In this document: one piece after another, positions 11,091 to 22,142 of the stretch | Position numbering within the stretch: position 1 is the stretch's first letter | Layout: the number at the start of each line of letters is the position of its first letter | Assembly: GCA_963556695.1 (NCBI GenBank) | Contig: CAUWAG010000020.1 | Location: forward strand, 2,108,001 to 2,172,000 | Source of the DNA: Anthostomella pinea | Lineage: Eukaryota > Ascomycota > Sordariomycetes > Xylariales > Xylariaceae | Direction of reading: 5' to 3' | Length of the DNA stretch: 64,000 bases | Notes under the pieces: model-generated | Databases searched by the model: none | What the model was told of the DNA's origin: nothing | What the model saw: only the letters and a program-made list of their open reading frames with translations | Position numbers and translations under genes: made by a program

Positions 11091-11787
11091 GGATACCTGT
11101 AGACCCCGAATAGGGTAAAGTTCCTGTTCTTGACATAAATATTCGACCTCATCGAGGGCATCTCACAGGCAGCCACCAGCTATGCCGCGGAAGCATGCAG
11201 TAATGCTGATAAAGCTTGCACTGAGGTCTATATTGTTTGTTTGTTTGTTTTGTATTTAACGTGGGGGGTAGCTCCTCAGTAGTGCAAACCACGCCTTCCA
11301 GAGCCTCTGTATCGCAGGGTTGTGGAGGTCTCAAGATAATAAGTATAGTCAGTCCCGCTCACGGGCCCATCCCCGTTGTTGCGGCGGTATGACCTTGGGG
11401 TCATCCATCTGGTCCTTCAAGAAAAGCTATCTATTAGGGACAGATTGTTGAAAAGAATTTGCTCTTCTCTATGAATTTTGCCCATTCTGTGCTCCTCTCC
11501 CTTAAGTATTATAAACAAGCTGTCCTAGGCAAGTACCTAGGCAGCAGCCGGTTTTTCCCCAGCCTCTTACAAAAGAAAATGTGTTGTGGTGTTTTCTTTT
11601 CACCACAGCTGCAGTGATTATTCGAGTCTGTATGCCCAAAGCGTTCATGGTATCTGGCAAAGTCGCCATGTCTAGATCTGGCCGCTAGAAATCTGTGTAA
11701 AGTACTCCTCTTAAAAGATATAAGGTCTCTTTTAGTTACTGTATGTGAGTATACTTCTTGATACCTAGGTTCTGGTTGGTCTTTTTA

Positions 11788-14700
11788 TCATTGGTTGAAC
11801 TCTTTTTTGCCCTTTCTTTTGAGATCTCTCTTGACCCAAGAGATTATAGGAAGGTTTGTTGTGTCTGTTTTTAGCATAGCATCCTTTTTTGCTAGTGTGT
11901 CGGCAGCTTCGTTGCCATCAATATCTCTGTGTCCAGGAATCCACTTGACGGTCACTCTAGGAGTGTGTGCTGTGGCAAGTTCTTGAAATCGTAAAAAAAT
12001 GTTCTGTGATGTCTCGGGTGGAGTCCCATTGAGCCCGTCTACCACTGACGTGTTGTCCAGGCAGATATATAGCTGTTTTCCGTGTCCAATTGCCCTGGCT
12101 GTTACAAGACCTTGGAGAGCACCATGGACTTCAGCATCTACTACTTCTGCTTGGAGAAGTCTGCCCTTTCCCCGGTATACTTCTTGTGTAGTGCTGCCTT
12201 TCCTGATGGTATAACCTCATCCAGTGCGGGTTGTGCCTTGGTCGTTCAACTGTGATCCATCTGAATAGATGACAAGGTCAGTGTTCACATTTCTCTCCTA
12301 TAGCCATTGCTTAAAGAGCTCTGTTTCTTTGTCTTTGTCTTTACGGATTGGGGGCTTCTTCCATGATGGCCTGGTAAGTGTTGGTCTCTGGAAGTCAGGA
12401 ACTAGCTGGAAGCTCCTTTATAGCCTTGTTAGATTCTTGCAAGCTTGTATTTGGAGCCTGCCAACCAGAGGGTGTCTCTGATCTATTCGTCCTAGTCGGA
12501 GGCCGTGACGTCGTCTTATTGACTCTGCAAGAACTCCTGCTGGGGGAATCTGCGATTCAAAGTGTAAGATATGTCCAGGGTGTGTTTTCCAGACTGGCAA
12601 GATAGCCCTGATCGCCGTTCGTAGTACGGCATCTATTGTTCCAAGAAGCCCCTTAATGCGACATGCTGATGTCTCACCTAAACTCCCAGCTTTCTCGATT
12701 CCTGGGTACCAGGCCTCCAGGCCATGTGTGAGAATAGGAATAACACAAGCTTTCACAGCCCTCTTGGTTGACTTTACTGGAAGTCCTTTGACTGTGTTGC
12801 ATAGTCCTCGAAGGTGATTTGCTACCCTACTAGCTTTCTTGGCCCAGTGAGAAACATGGTCTTTGAAGTTTAGTTTCCTATCCAGAAGGACACCTAGCCA
12901 TCGCATGGAATGCTTAGCTGTTTTGTTCATTGTTCCGTGGCAAACTGGGGGATTGTCTGAGTTCTTTTTCCGTGAGAAGTGCATGATCTCGGTTTTGTCG
13001 GGATCAAATTCAATAGCATTGTTATGTCCCCATTGGTTGAGCAAATGAAGGTTTTCAGAAGCCTCTGTAGCTGTTTCTTTAAGGTTCTTTCCAATGTAGA
13101 GTGTTGCTAGGTCATCTGCATATCCAAAGCGTCTTCTTTTCATGCCAAGTCGGGCACAGATTGGCTCTGTATACAGCATGTAGAGGATTGGAGAGACTGG
13201 TGAGCCTTGTGGGAGCCCACAAGTGAGAGCTTTTATATCGGTCACAGTACCTTCAAACCGAACTCTTGCAGACCGCTCGGACATGAACGACTGGACCCAT
13301 CTTATGAGAAAGCCTGGCCAGCCCTGTTCTCTCATGCGAACCACCAGCCGTCCCATTAGGGCAGCATCAAAGGCCCCTTTCACATCTGATGTGACTACCG
13401 TTGCAACGAGGCCTTGGTCAAGGGCCTGCTCAATATCGTGTATGAGTGCAGCTACCAGGTCAGTGGCAGAGCGCTTTGGTAGAGCTCCAAAATGTTGTGG
13501 GGCTAGAATTCCAAGTTTGACAACAAACCAGGTAATTCTTTTCGCAATGAGTCGTTCTAGGCCCTTGCCAAGACATGACAGTAGCGATATTGGTCTGTAG
13601 GCCCTGGGATTGGAGTAGTCTTTCTTTCCTGGTTTTGGGATCATCACCACCTCAGCTACTTTGAATGGTTTAGGGTGGTGTCCAATCAGTAGGCAGGTCT
13701 GGAAAAGGGCTCTGATATGTTCACCAATGACTGGCCAGCAAGCTTTCAGAATCCGTACTATGAGGGTATCTACTCCCGGGGAGTTGCTCTTGGTTCCTAA
13801 AGTGCACCCTTCAGCCTCTTCCAGTCCGACGTGGTATTCAAGGGGGATGTGTGGCTTGGCTTGTATGATCTGAGCGGACCAGGGGTCGATGATATCGTTG
13901 TCTGAGGTACTTCGTTCAAGCGTGGCTGAGCGTAATGCATTTGCCTTGCTCTCTTGTGACTCGAATATTTGGTCTCCTATGATGATTGGAGGGGAACGCA
14001 ATCCTGCTGATAACTTGTGCCAAGAGACGATTCTGTATAGGTCCTTTGGCTCAGTTGCTGAATTGATTAGAGTCTGCCAGTACTCTCTCCTAGCTTTCCG
14101 AATCACGCCGCGAAATTCCCGTCGGGCTGAATTCCGTCCTTCTTGGCTTGTAGTCTGTTTGGAAAGGGCCCTGTATGTCTGAACAGCTGCTTTGCAGTCA
14201 TCATTCCACCAAGCAGTGGGCCTAGATTGACGGGGCCTCTTGCCCACTGTCCTGATACAGCCTTGGATCATGTTGATCAGGCTTTGTGTAAAGGTGTCCA
14301 CCTGGCCAGGGGATACACCCAGCCGGGGGAGTTCATGAATCCTGGTTTGGACATTATCTGCCAGCTCCTGTAGTTTATCGTCCGGTACTATCCAATGATT
14401 GGCCTTGGGTACTCGGTCCAGATCTCCCTGGATTGGAATGACTATTCGTAATGTCTCATGATCTGAGGTGTACTGAAGTGCATCATTAACTGAGGCTTCA
14501 GCCATGGGGACATCAGAGAACACCAGATCTAGTACATTTCCGTCATCATGTGTCGGGACATCTGGTTCAGAAATCAGATCCAGTCCGTGGTCTGCCATAG
14601 TTTGTGCAAGTATAGCACCACCATGATATCCTGGATTGCTTGAGTCCCAGGATGTGTCGCCAGCATTGAAATCTCCAGCTATAACGCAGCCAAAAGGTGG

Positions 14701-15126
14701 AGTCCATACTTCCAGAATGTCATCCACTTCCTGTGGGTTGTCACATGGCCGGTAGACACTGGCAAATGTAATGCCTTGTACCTTGACCCAGGTGATGTCT
14801 TGTGTAGCATAGGGCCGAAGTTGATCCGCTTAAAGGTGTTTTCTTACATAGATGAGAGATCTGGGCCGTGTACTGTCGCTGTCCAAGGAATCCACTGGGG
14901 AGTATATATCGTAATTGGGGTGTGTCTTTATTCCCATTTTCCTGCCTGGTGGTATGCCAACCCAGGGCTCTTGCATCAGAATGATGTCTGCTTGTTCTCC
15001 TTTGTAATCAGCCAGGTTGATGGCTAATTCTGTAGGGCCTGCACTCTTTTTTTGTCCTCCTGTTGTATTCACAGAATGGATGACTAGATGCCCGTGTCGA
15101 TGTGTTTCGTTTGATGTACCTAACAT
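11788..15126 (-). pseudogene. LINE copy 1 ORF2: endonuclease, reverse transcriptase, RNase H (multiple nonsense)
   Basis: Starts at ATG 15126 (MLGTSNETHRHGHLVIHS). The AP-endonuclease region has QEPWVG and GDFNAG and SDHE motifs. The RT has GLPQGSPVSPILYMLY and the catalytic YADD. The RNase H has YSDGSQ, AEVHGAL and HRDIDGNEAAD. Stops relative to copy 2 occur at 14830-14832 and 12418-12420 (CAA-to-TAA), around 12300, around 12215 (TGG-to-TGA) and near 11787 (TGG-to-TGA). The RNase H region is otherwise in one frame, unlike copy 2. ORF2 normally performs target-primed reverse transcription; this copy cannot make a full protein. Confidence 0.88.
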
Positions 15127-16930
15127 TGACTAACAATAATGGTATCGGCATCTCTGGGATGAGTTGTATCTGTTATGTCGATTTGCATTGTGATGTCTTC
15201 GTTATTGTTGCTGGGTGTTGACCCAGCTTGGTTTCTGCCTGTTTCATTAAAGGCCTTGGATCTGGCTCTTTCTCTAGCCAGCCTTATTTCCTGGATTTTC
15301 TCTCATGTGTGCTTGTGGATGATGCCTTTCACAACCTTGGGGCGTGCAGGGCATTTGTCGAAGTTGGCAGCACGAGGTCCTTTGCAGTTGACACACTTTG
15401 GGATTGGTTTTTTGCACTCCCCCTGGTGCACTGTACTGGCGCAACGTGCACATATTTGCTTTTCACATCAGTAGTTCCTACCATGATATCTAAAGCAGCT
15501 CGCACATTGGTGAACCTTGGGGGAGTATTGAATGTGCCTTGAGGTTATTGAGTGAACAAAAAGCGTGAATGGTTTCTTTGCTGCACAGGGCAGAGAGATC
15601 ACCCATGTGGTCTCCAGACCAGAATCAACTGTGTTCCTTGAGAATATGCACCTTAAAGGTCTGTCACCTGTTTGGGCTTCAACTTCATTAGCAACAGCAA
15701 TGTCGGTAATGTTGATTATCAATCCTTCCGCACTGATGACCTTTCTTGGGCATCCATCGACCTTATAGTGATACCAGACCGTGTGGGTCTCAATCTTTTC
15801 TGCCTTGAGAATATCGGTGATTTCTTCTTAGAAGGCTAGGAGCTTAGCCTGAGTTGGCTTGTCCCTTGGGTATAAGGTAAATCCAGAGGGGCACTGGGTC
15901 ACTTCTCTAAGCTCTTGAGGGTAAAGTTTAAGTCTTTTGTTCAGTATAGACTTTATTCTATAAGGCTCTAAGTGGCTATTATCCGTGCGGATAAAGACCC
16001 GGAGATCATCCTATTTCTTCTTCAGTTGGTTGGCAGTGATGCGGGCGCCAGGCTGTGTTTTTTTTATGGTAGTGTTGACTGTCCGTGGATGCTGTCGTTG
16101 GCTAGAGGAGACAGCTTGGGCAAAGGTCATGGTGGGCTTTACCATCCCTATCCCCCCAGGGATGGTCTTCCTTTTGGGCGGATCTCGGGTTTCCAGCCAC
16201 TCGCTCAGACATTTAGAGAAGAAAGCGCTGAATTCCTTGGCATGAGAATATAGTTTGGTTCCAGCTTTCTCAAGTGTCTTATTGTTGGATATCGTACCAG
16301 GCTGAGGCTTTCGGTGATGAATGCGCTGATAGGTGGCTTCATGGCATTCACCTGGCGCCACTATCAGATGATTATCTGGTCACTCTAGCGCCATTATTGT
16401 ACGACTATCTGGTCACTCTGATGGCATACCTGTACATATATATGGGGACTTCTCCCCCAGAGATCTTCTTCTCTTCCCTCTTCTAATATAGAACGGTTTG
16501 AATTCTCACACTTATCAACCGCTGCAGCACACTCTTGAAACATTGTCATCCTGGCTTCATAAAGGTGCTTGTCTTTAGCCAGTATTCTGGCAACTTGGTC
16601 CTGGCACTCTAAGGAGGAGGTTTTATTCCCTATATCGCGTGTAATGGCTTGGTCTGTCGAGATTTTTTTTAATTGAGGTTATTTCATTCTAGTGGTGCTG
16701 CTGTCATTGATATTTTGGGATTTTCCTTTCAGAGGGGAAATAACGGTGAAGTCAGCCTCAGAGACCTGTGACGGGCTGCTGCTGATGTCGTCAAGCAGCG
16801 CCTGGCGGAGCCTGCTCGGAGTTGCCGGGCCGTATGTCTTTCTAGGGGCCGGGGATTTGAGCATGCCGCCGGTGGTCGTCTTTGGGACAGCCACGGGCGT
16901 GTTTGGGGGCCTGTCGTGGAAGGGTGCCAT
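15127..16930 (-). pseudogene. LINE copy 1 ORF1 (nucleic-acid-binding protein), broken and interrupted
   Basis: Starts at ATG 16930 (MAPFHDRPPNTPVAVPKT) and follows the ORF1 of copy 2. It contains the solo LTR at 16283-16510 and several stops. Residues around 15400-15480 retain part of the CCHC knuckles (CASCFRYHGRNY). More diverged from copy 2 than ORF2 is. Confidence 0.8.
16283..16510 (+). mobile_element. Solo LTR (228 bp) inside LINE copy 1
   Basis: Begins TGTTGGATATCG and ends AATTCTCACA, so it has TG...CA ends. It is flanked by the 5-bp direct repeat CTTAT at 16278-16282 and 16511-16515. In LINE copy 2 this site is uninterrupted, which gives the empty site. A 5-bp duplication with TG/CA ends is the signature of LTR-retrotransposon integration followed by LTR-LTR recombination. 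The orientation is arbitrary because either strand reads TG...CA. Confidence 0.88.
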
Positions 16931-17105
16931 CCGGCTTGTGAGAAAAATTCTCTTGTGCCTTAACAGAGATAGTTAGTTACTGAGAGAAGTGCCTTCTTTA
17001 GTGCAAATATCAAGGTTGCGCCCTAACAGCGGGACGTCAAGAAAAATAGTTGTTTTTGTGAGGCTCGGCGATCATGTCCTTGCTGCCAGCTTTATCGACA
17101 GTATT

Positions 17106-17780
17106 CTAGTAGGCGTACTCTGCCAGTGTTGCAAAATCACCAGTTCTTTCTTCGGTTAGATTGAAGTCGACGAGAGCGCGATGTAACTTCTGGAGCGAAA
17201 GCATCATGAGCGTTTCAATGTCGTAGTGGTCGGATAGAACATAGAGACGAGCGGGGGAGAGGAAGACTTCGGTGTAGTCCATGTCTGGGGTCCCTGGCAC
17301 CTCGAGCTGGAGCTGCTCTGGCTGGGGTATCACGTAAGACAACTCCCCGAACTGGCGCCAGAGGCTGCCGACATGTGTTGGGACTTGGACGTATTCCTTC
17401 ATCATCATCTTTTTGTATTTTTTCCCTTTTTTAGTCCCAGTCCTGCCAAAGCCGAGGTCATACAGGTCCTCATCATCCTGTGCCACGGGTGCTTGGGAAT
17501 TTCCCTCCGCGCCTTCATTCTGCGCGACAGACTCCTGTTCGGGAGCAGTAAGGGACTTCGGCAGCGCAGCCATGTAATCGCCGGTGTAAGCAAACTGACA
17601 GAACCGGGCAAAGGTCGCCTCGTCCACCTCCGGTCACTCTGCAAGACCCTCATTCGTCTCTTTCATCTTGTTGTTGACGAGTGCTCTAAGTGGTCTGGGG
17701 AGGTGGGCAAGGAGCCCAGCATGCATCATGAACTCCTTCTTGTCCTTGCCGACCAGAATTCGAAATGGCTTCGAAGCCGC
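17106..17780 (-). pseudogene. BTB/POZ-domain protein with an in-frame stop
   Basis: The minus-strand frame gives FRILVGKDKKEFMMHAGLL, then HLPRPLRALVNNKMKETNE, a TGA near 17635, then PEVDEATFARFCQFAYTGDY, an acidic/basic linker (KKGKKYKK) and a helical C-terminus ending EYAY at 17106. The segment before and after the TGA is one continuous BTB domain (protein-protein interaction fold), and Trp is the expected residue at the TGA (TGG-to-TGA). The N-terminal few codons are also out of frame. LINE copy 1 begins 46 bp beyond the stop codon. It could be a real nonsense allele or a RIP mutation leaking from the LINE. Confidence 0.7.
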
Positions 17781-18271
17781 CAGCCTACTAGACCTATTAG
17801 TTACTCTGCCATGATCGAACCGCTTGTGTGTATTTCAAATACTCACTGCTCGTATGGTAGATTATCCATGTCTAGAGTCCAGGTCTGTGTGGATTCTAGC
17901 GCTGGAATGCTGCTGAGTGTTTGTGATAAGACTGACTGGGTGGGGTACGCAGGTCGCAAGCCAGACACGCGGTAGTTTAGGCGTAACCAACCAACCGCTC
18001 CAATACTTTGCGCCCGCGTGATTAAGTAATCCTCGGAATGGTCGCTGCGCCCATTGCCCGCCTGGTCAGGGTGTTGGGCCGCTATGCACGCTGCCCGGGA
18101 GAGACGTCGGTGCCTTGAACCCACCAACACGATCACGAGTCCAGTCTTTCATGCTGTTATTGCACCGTTGACAATCGAATGCGTTATAGAGAGTCATAGA
18201 AGAATGTCTACCTGATCTCCTCGGCATTGGGGTGAGTAGGCAAGGTCCCGAACAACTCAACGGATATCCAT

Positions 18272-18620
18272 GGTGGATTGATATTGACGTGAAAATCCAC
18301 GTCAACTCAATCCACTGATACCCCTGCAGCCTTAGCAACTAACTTAACGACGAGGCTATCGTGGGTTGATATTGACGTGGATATCGTGGATATTTTTTTA
18401 ACCATATTAAAATATCTGAGTCATAGTAGGTCATGTCAAGGTACTTCTTATACCCCATAAAACCTTACTATTTTTAGGTATTTTTATATATTAACGGATG
18501 TTAATTCATATTAACGGGACCCCTCTATCAACCAAAGTCAATCAACTTAATTGGAAGTTTACAAAGAGCTTGGCAACCCACTCAACCGGACCCCCATATT
18601 GACGTGAATTGAGTTGGTCG
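18272..18620. repeat. Cluster of repeated ATTGACGTG / CACGTCAA motifs with a hairpin
   Basis: GTGGATTGATATTGACGTG (18272-18290) faces CACGTCAACTCAATCCAC (about 18298-18315), a stem of about 18 bp. A second direct copy, GTGGGTTGATATTGACGTG, lies at about 18361-18379, and ATATTGACGTGAATTGAGT at about 18595-18613. Between them is A+T-rich sequence. These may be ends of a small TIR element. TGACGTG is also a half-site of bZIP (CRE-like) factors, so a regulatory role is possible. Confidence 0.45.
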
Positions 18621-19239
18621 GGACCTTGTGAGTAGGTGCATACACAACTCTGTGTTCGGCTGATATCTTCTCGTCCATTCTTCAATTTACCGGAATAACT
18701 TTCGGACGTAACTGCACGCTCTGATCGGTGACCATACATACGGCTTCGGGGATTGGTGCCTGTGGCTTCCGCCGCGTGTGGTCCTCGTGGGCTACGGCAA
18801 CGCCGTCATGTCGGAACTTTCCGATCGTAAATATCGGTTTATTACGGATAAGGCCCTCCCCATGAACCCATCGAGTCCGGATGGAGCGATTCACTTGGTT
18901 AATTTTGCGGATGGGTATTCCACGTATGGCTTGAGTATAGGAGCTTGGCTTTTTCAGAATGACTTGAGAAGCGGTTTGGAGAGGAAAGGGGGCGGCAAAT
19001 GACCTCATCAAACCAGAGAGCGTTGAAGAAGAAGCGGACTGCGAGTCAGGAGAACACGGGCAGAAGAACATTTTCGATGCTCAGTATTGATTGGGAAAGT
19101 ATAAAGATACATAGAGGATTGCTTGGATAGGTATCCTCCCTCTCACCCCGAAGAGTGACAGATCTATGGTCCGCTGTTTAATACCGCCCGACCTCGGAAA
19201 CCATCGGTCAAATTCATGACGACTATAAGCGACGGCCAA
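18620..19239. other. No supported gene
   Basis: A 129-codon minus-strand frame (18682-19071) exists, but it has no recognisable motif and no splice-consistent neighbours. The region lies downstream of the kinase-like gene at 19240 and may hold its 3' UTR. Confidence 0.3.
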
Positions 19240-20565
19240 TCAATCATCAAACTCGGGGTGCTGGTTCTGCATCAAATGAGGCGGGATCACCTGTATCGGC
19301 CACGTGCTGTACCTGTCACCCGGCATCATAACCGGCGGCGGCGCAACTTCCTTGAGGACGACTGGGCGAGTCCGTTTCCTGTGTGGCGAGATCGCCCTGG
19401 CTGTCGGTCCTGCAGCATCTGCAACTACATATGTACTTACGTTTTTCGTAGTTGGATTTAACTCGTCGGCCTCATCTGTGAACTCTAGAGTCTTCTTTAT
19501 GGGCGCGTACAAAGACCTCTTCTCCCCTCCAAATCGATTAGTTAACCACTCCTGTCGAAGCCGTGACGTTCGATACCATTCATGCGGGATCCAGCCAGCC
19601 AAATCCGGCAGTGACTCATCCCAATAGCGTTCCATCGGGTTTGGTGGAAGTTCCATTTTCTGGCAGGCGCGTTGCCCGAATTTAGTTCTCTCGTAGACGA
19701 TGGACTTGTTGTAGTCGACAAGCACCACGCGAGGCACAGGCTTCGTCGAGGGTCTCGCCGCGGGTGGCGGCACGACAACGACATTTCGCGGTGCCACGTC
19801 TCTTTGGGCCACTCCCATATGCAATTGTCTCGATAACCCGTCCATCAGTCGCGCTAGGACTTCCAGTCTGTATTCCTCTTCGAGGTGAAACCCATCCAAG
19901 GTGGCATTTGGTCCGGAGGCGTTCCGGGCATACATGTCTCTCATTGAGGGTCCGTCGAGGTGTTCCATCAGTATGAGTCGGACTGGTCTTTGGATTGTCT
20001 TTCCGTCTTTCGTGATTGGCATTCTCAACGTCCAAGACCCGAAGTAAGCAGGCGCGAAGGATCCAGTGGAGCCCCTGGTTTTGAGATGCTCGTATGCAGC
20101 AGCCTCGCGGCTGTAGTCTTCATCAGCCATGTCGACGACATCTATGGGCGCCCGTATGATATAATCGGAGAAAGGATAGTAAAGTGCGTCGTATATTTTC
20201 GCCACAGCGGAATAAGGTGGTTTGCCATCTTGCGGCGCCACACGACAGGCGACTAGCTGCGCGCCCCTCGCGTTACCGATGCTGATGGTCTTTATGACTG
20301 TCAGATTAGCAGTGGCGGGCTGAATTGGGCTTGAGGTTTCGAGTGGAGGATAGGCGAGTACATGCTCGCTCTGGGTTGCGTTGCTAAGCCATTCTCCCGA
20401 TGGGTCCGGACGCTCTCCCCGACCATAGAGGCGGCCACCGAAAAGGGTCGGAGGTCTATGAGTCTCGATGCCGGTCTGGAATCCTGGAACATAAGGGCAA
20501 TTGGGCCGGTCAGGATCGGGTGGGGGTGCCCATCGGTCGTTACGCGCGCCTTTTATCCCAGACAT
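19240..20565 (-). CDS. Divergent fungal kinase-like protein (441 aa)
   Basis: Single exon with ATG at 20565 (MSGIKGARNDRWAPPPDPDR). The protein-kinase-like core has VAKIYDALYYPF (lysine of the ATP site), an acidic alpha-C-like DYSREAAAYEHL, the hinge-like LILMEHLDGPSM, a catalytic loop AQRDVAPRNVVVV and VVLVDYNKS in place of DFG. H of HRD is Q here and DFG is DYN, so it is an atypical kinase or a pseudokinase, as in the large lineage-expanded families of filamentous fungi. The C-terminus is a Pro-rich tail. Its paralogue lies head-to-head 477 bp away at 21043. Substrate unknown. Confidence 0.75.
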   Translation of the reverse strand: MSGIKGARNDRWAPPPDPDRPNCPYVPGFQTGIETHRPPTLFGGRLYGRGERPDPSGEWLSNATQSEHVLAYPPLETSSPIQPATANLTVIKTISIGNARGAQLVACRVAPQDGKPPYSAVAKIYDALYYPFSDYIIRAPIDVVDMADEDYSREAAAYEHLKTRGSTGSFAPAYFGSWTLRMPITKDGKTIQRPVRLILMEHLDGPSMRDMYARNASGPNATLDGFHLEEEYRLEVLARLMDGLSRQLHMGVAQRDVAPRNVVVVPPPAARPSTKPVPRVVLVDYNKSIVYERTKFGQRACQKMELPPNPMERYWDESLPDLAGWIPHEWYRTSRLRQEWLTNRFGGEKRSLYAPIKKTLEFTDEADELNPTTKNVSTYVVADAAGPTARAISPHRKRTRPVVLKEVAPPPVMMPGDRYSTWPIQVIPPHLMQNQHPEFDD

Positions 20566-21042
20566 GCTGTTTACAGCCGACCTGGCTGGATGGGGGCGGG
20601 TTTTGAAGACCTGGTTAGATGTGCAGTGGATTGCAGAACTTAGGTTATCGCGAGAGGTAATGCCAGGTGCGCAGCCGCTGTCAAGAAGCAGCCAGGTATG
20701 AAGCTGGAACCAGGCGTGCGATGACTCGTGGTTGTGACAGTCGATGTCGGTTGATAAAGAGAGGATAAAGGCGCCGACACCCTACGCCAATTCGCTGAAT
20801 TTACCGCCTGCCCGCGTGCTGTGGGTCAGGGTCAAAGGCCGGGGGTCAACGTCTACGTGGCACACACATGGCACAGATGGATGGATGGATGATGGGTATA
20901 ATAGTTGGTATAACGCTCTCAACTGCGATCCAACATCCAAAGCTCTCGCATCTCATCACTGATTCTGACAACCCAACCACCTACCCCTTAGTCTCGTGGT
21001 TCCTCTCGTGTGACTTTTGGGGGATTCAATCAGTGGTTCAAG

Positions 21043-22142
21043 ATGAGCCAATACGAGTCTTGGAAACCACTGCCTGACCCCGACCGACCGAACTGTCCTT
21101 ACTTCCCGGGCTTCAAGGCCGAAATCAAAAGCCACTCTCCTCCTCCACCGTTCGGGGCCCGATACTATGATTTCAAGCCACGGAAAAGCGTTTCGTCTGA
21201 GCTGCTCAAAGCCACAACCCAAAGCAAGCATGTACTGGAACACCCCCCTATGAACACTACCAATCAATCGAAGCCTCTCACCGCCTCGTTAACGGTGTTC
21301 AAGTCGCTATCAATCGGTAACGCCCAAGGAGCACAGGTCGTGGCGTGTCACGTTACGCCGGAAGGGGGCGGAGCATCGTACACGGCTGCTGCTAAGATCT
21401 TTGACGCGCTCTATTACCCCTTTGCACTTACGCCTTCGCAGGGATGGCTTACTCCTGTCTATCCTTCCGACGTTACTTACTCTGCAGATGCCGAATACAG
21501 CCGTGAAGCAGCAGTCTACGAGTGTCTGCAGAGCAAGGGGCAGACCGGCACTTTCGCGCCCGAGTGCTACGGTTCAAGGACGTTTGACATTCCGTTGACC
21601 AGTGGTGGTGTCGAGTTCAGCCGGCCTGTTCGCCTGTTACTAATGGAGTACCTGGACGGACCTTGTTTAAAGGACTTGTACAGCATGAACACCTGTGCGC
21701 CACAGTGCGAGGTCAGCTACCTTGACGCCTTCCATTACGACGAAAGCTTCCACCTCGAGATTGCGGCACAGATCATGGACGGCGTGGCCAGACAGAACCA
21801 GGTCATCCACAAAAGGGGGGGGGCGAGCTTCGCAAAAATATCATCATTGTGCCTTGACCACTGCTACCGTCCGGCACTGATCTGGCTGGCTCACCTCCCC
21901 GCGCTGTGTACGTTGGGTACTCCTCGTCGATCGTGTGGGGTTTGGCAAAAGATCCCCGTCCCCCGGTCCAACTACTCCCGAGAAATCCAATGGAGCGCAG
22001 GCGGGGGGATCGCGTCGTCGACGAACTCCGCGGATGGGTGCCGCACGAGTGGACTAAGGATAGTAGCCCTGCTCTGGCGGAGTGGCTCGCTGATCGGTTT
22101 GGTGGCGACAGGCGCTCCATGTACGCGCCCGTACAAGACTGA
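21043..22142 (+). pseudogene. Paralogue of the kinase-like gene, broken in the catalytic loop
   Basis: ATG 21043 gives MSQYESWKPLPDPDRPNCPY, clearly paralogous to the gene at 19240 (shared DPDRPNCPY, SIGNAQGAQVVACHV, KIFDALYYPF and LLLMEYLDGP). At about 21815-21830 a run of G residues replaces the codons of the catalytic Asp region. Afterwards the homologous frame shifts, and a TGA follows NIIIVP. The remaining C-terminus (NPMERRRGD, WVPHEWTKDSSPALAEWL, RSMYAPVQD) reads in another frame to 22142. The homopolymer could hide a base-count error, but the missing HRD-type Asp and the extra stop support a pseudogene. Confidence 0.75.

Larger units (their letters stand above)
11233..17058 (-). mobile_element. 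Tad1-like LINE, copy 1 (minus), interrupted by a solo LTR
   Basis: The element is near full length. Its 5' end is near 17058 (AAAAACAACTATTTTTCTTG), followed by ORF1 (zinc-knuckle protein) and ORF2 (endonuclease, RT, RNase H), and it ends in an (AAAC)n tail at about 11233-11250. It is collinear with copy 2 at 35.6-41.2 kb in opposite orientation; without the 228-bp LTR and 5-bp duplication both are about 5.59 kb. ORF2 proteins differ at only a handful of residues in the RT region. Several in-frame stops relative to copy 2 are C-to-T/G-to-A changes (CAA-to-TAA, TGG-to-TGA). I see no exact target duplication. Confidence 0.92.
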
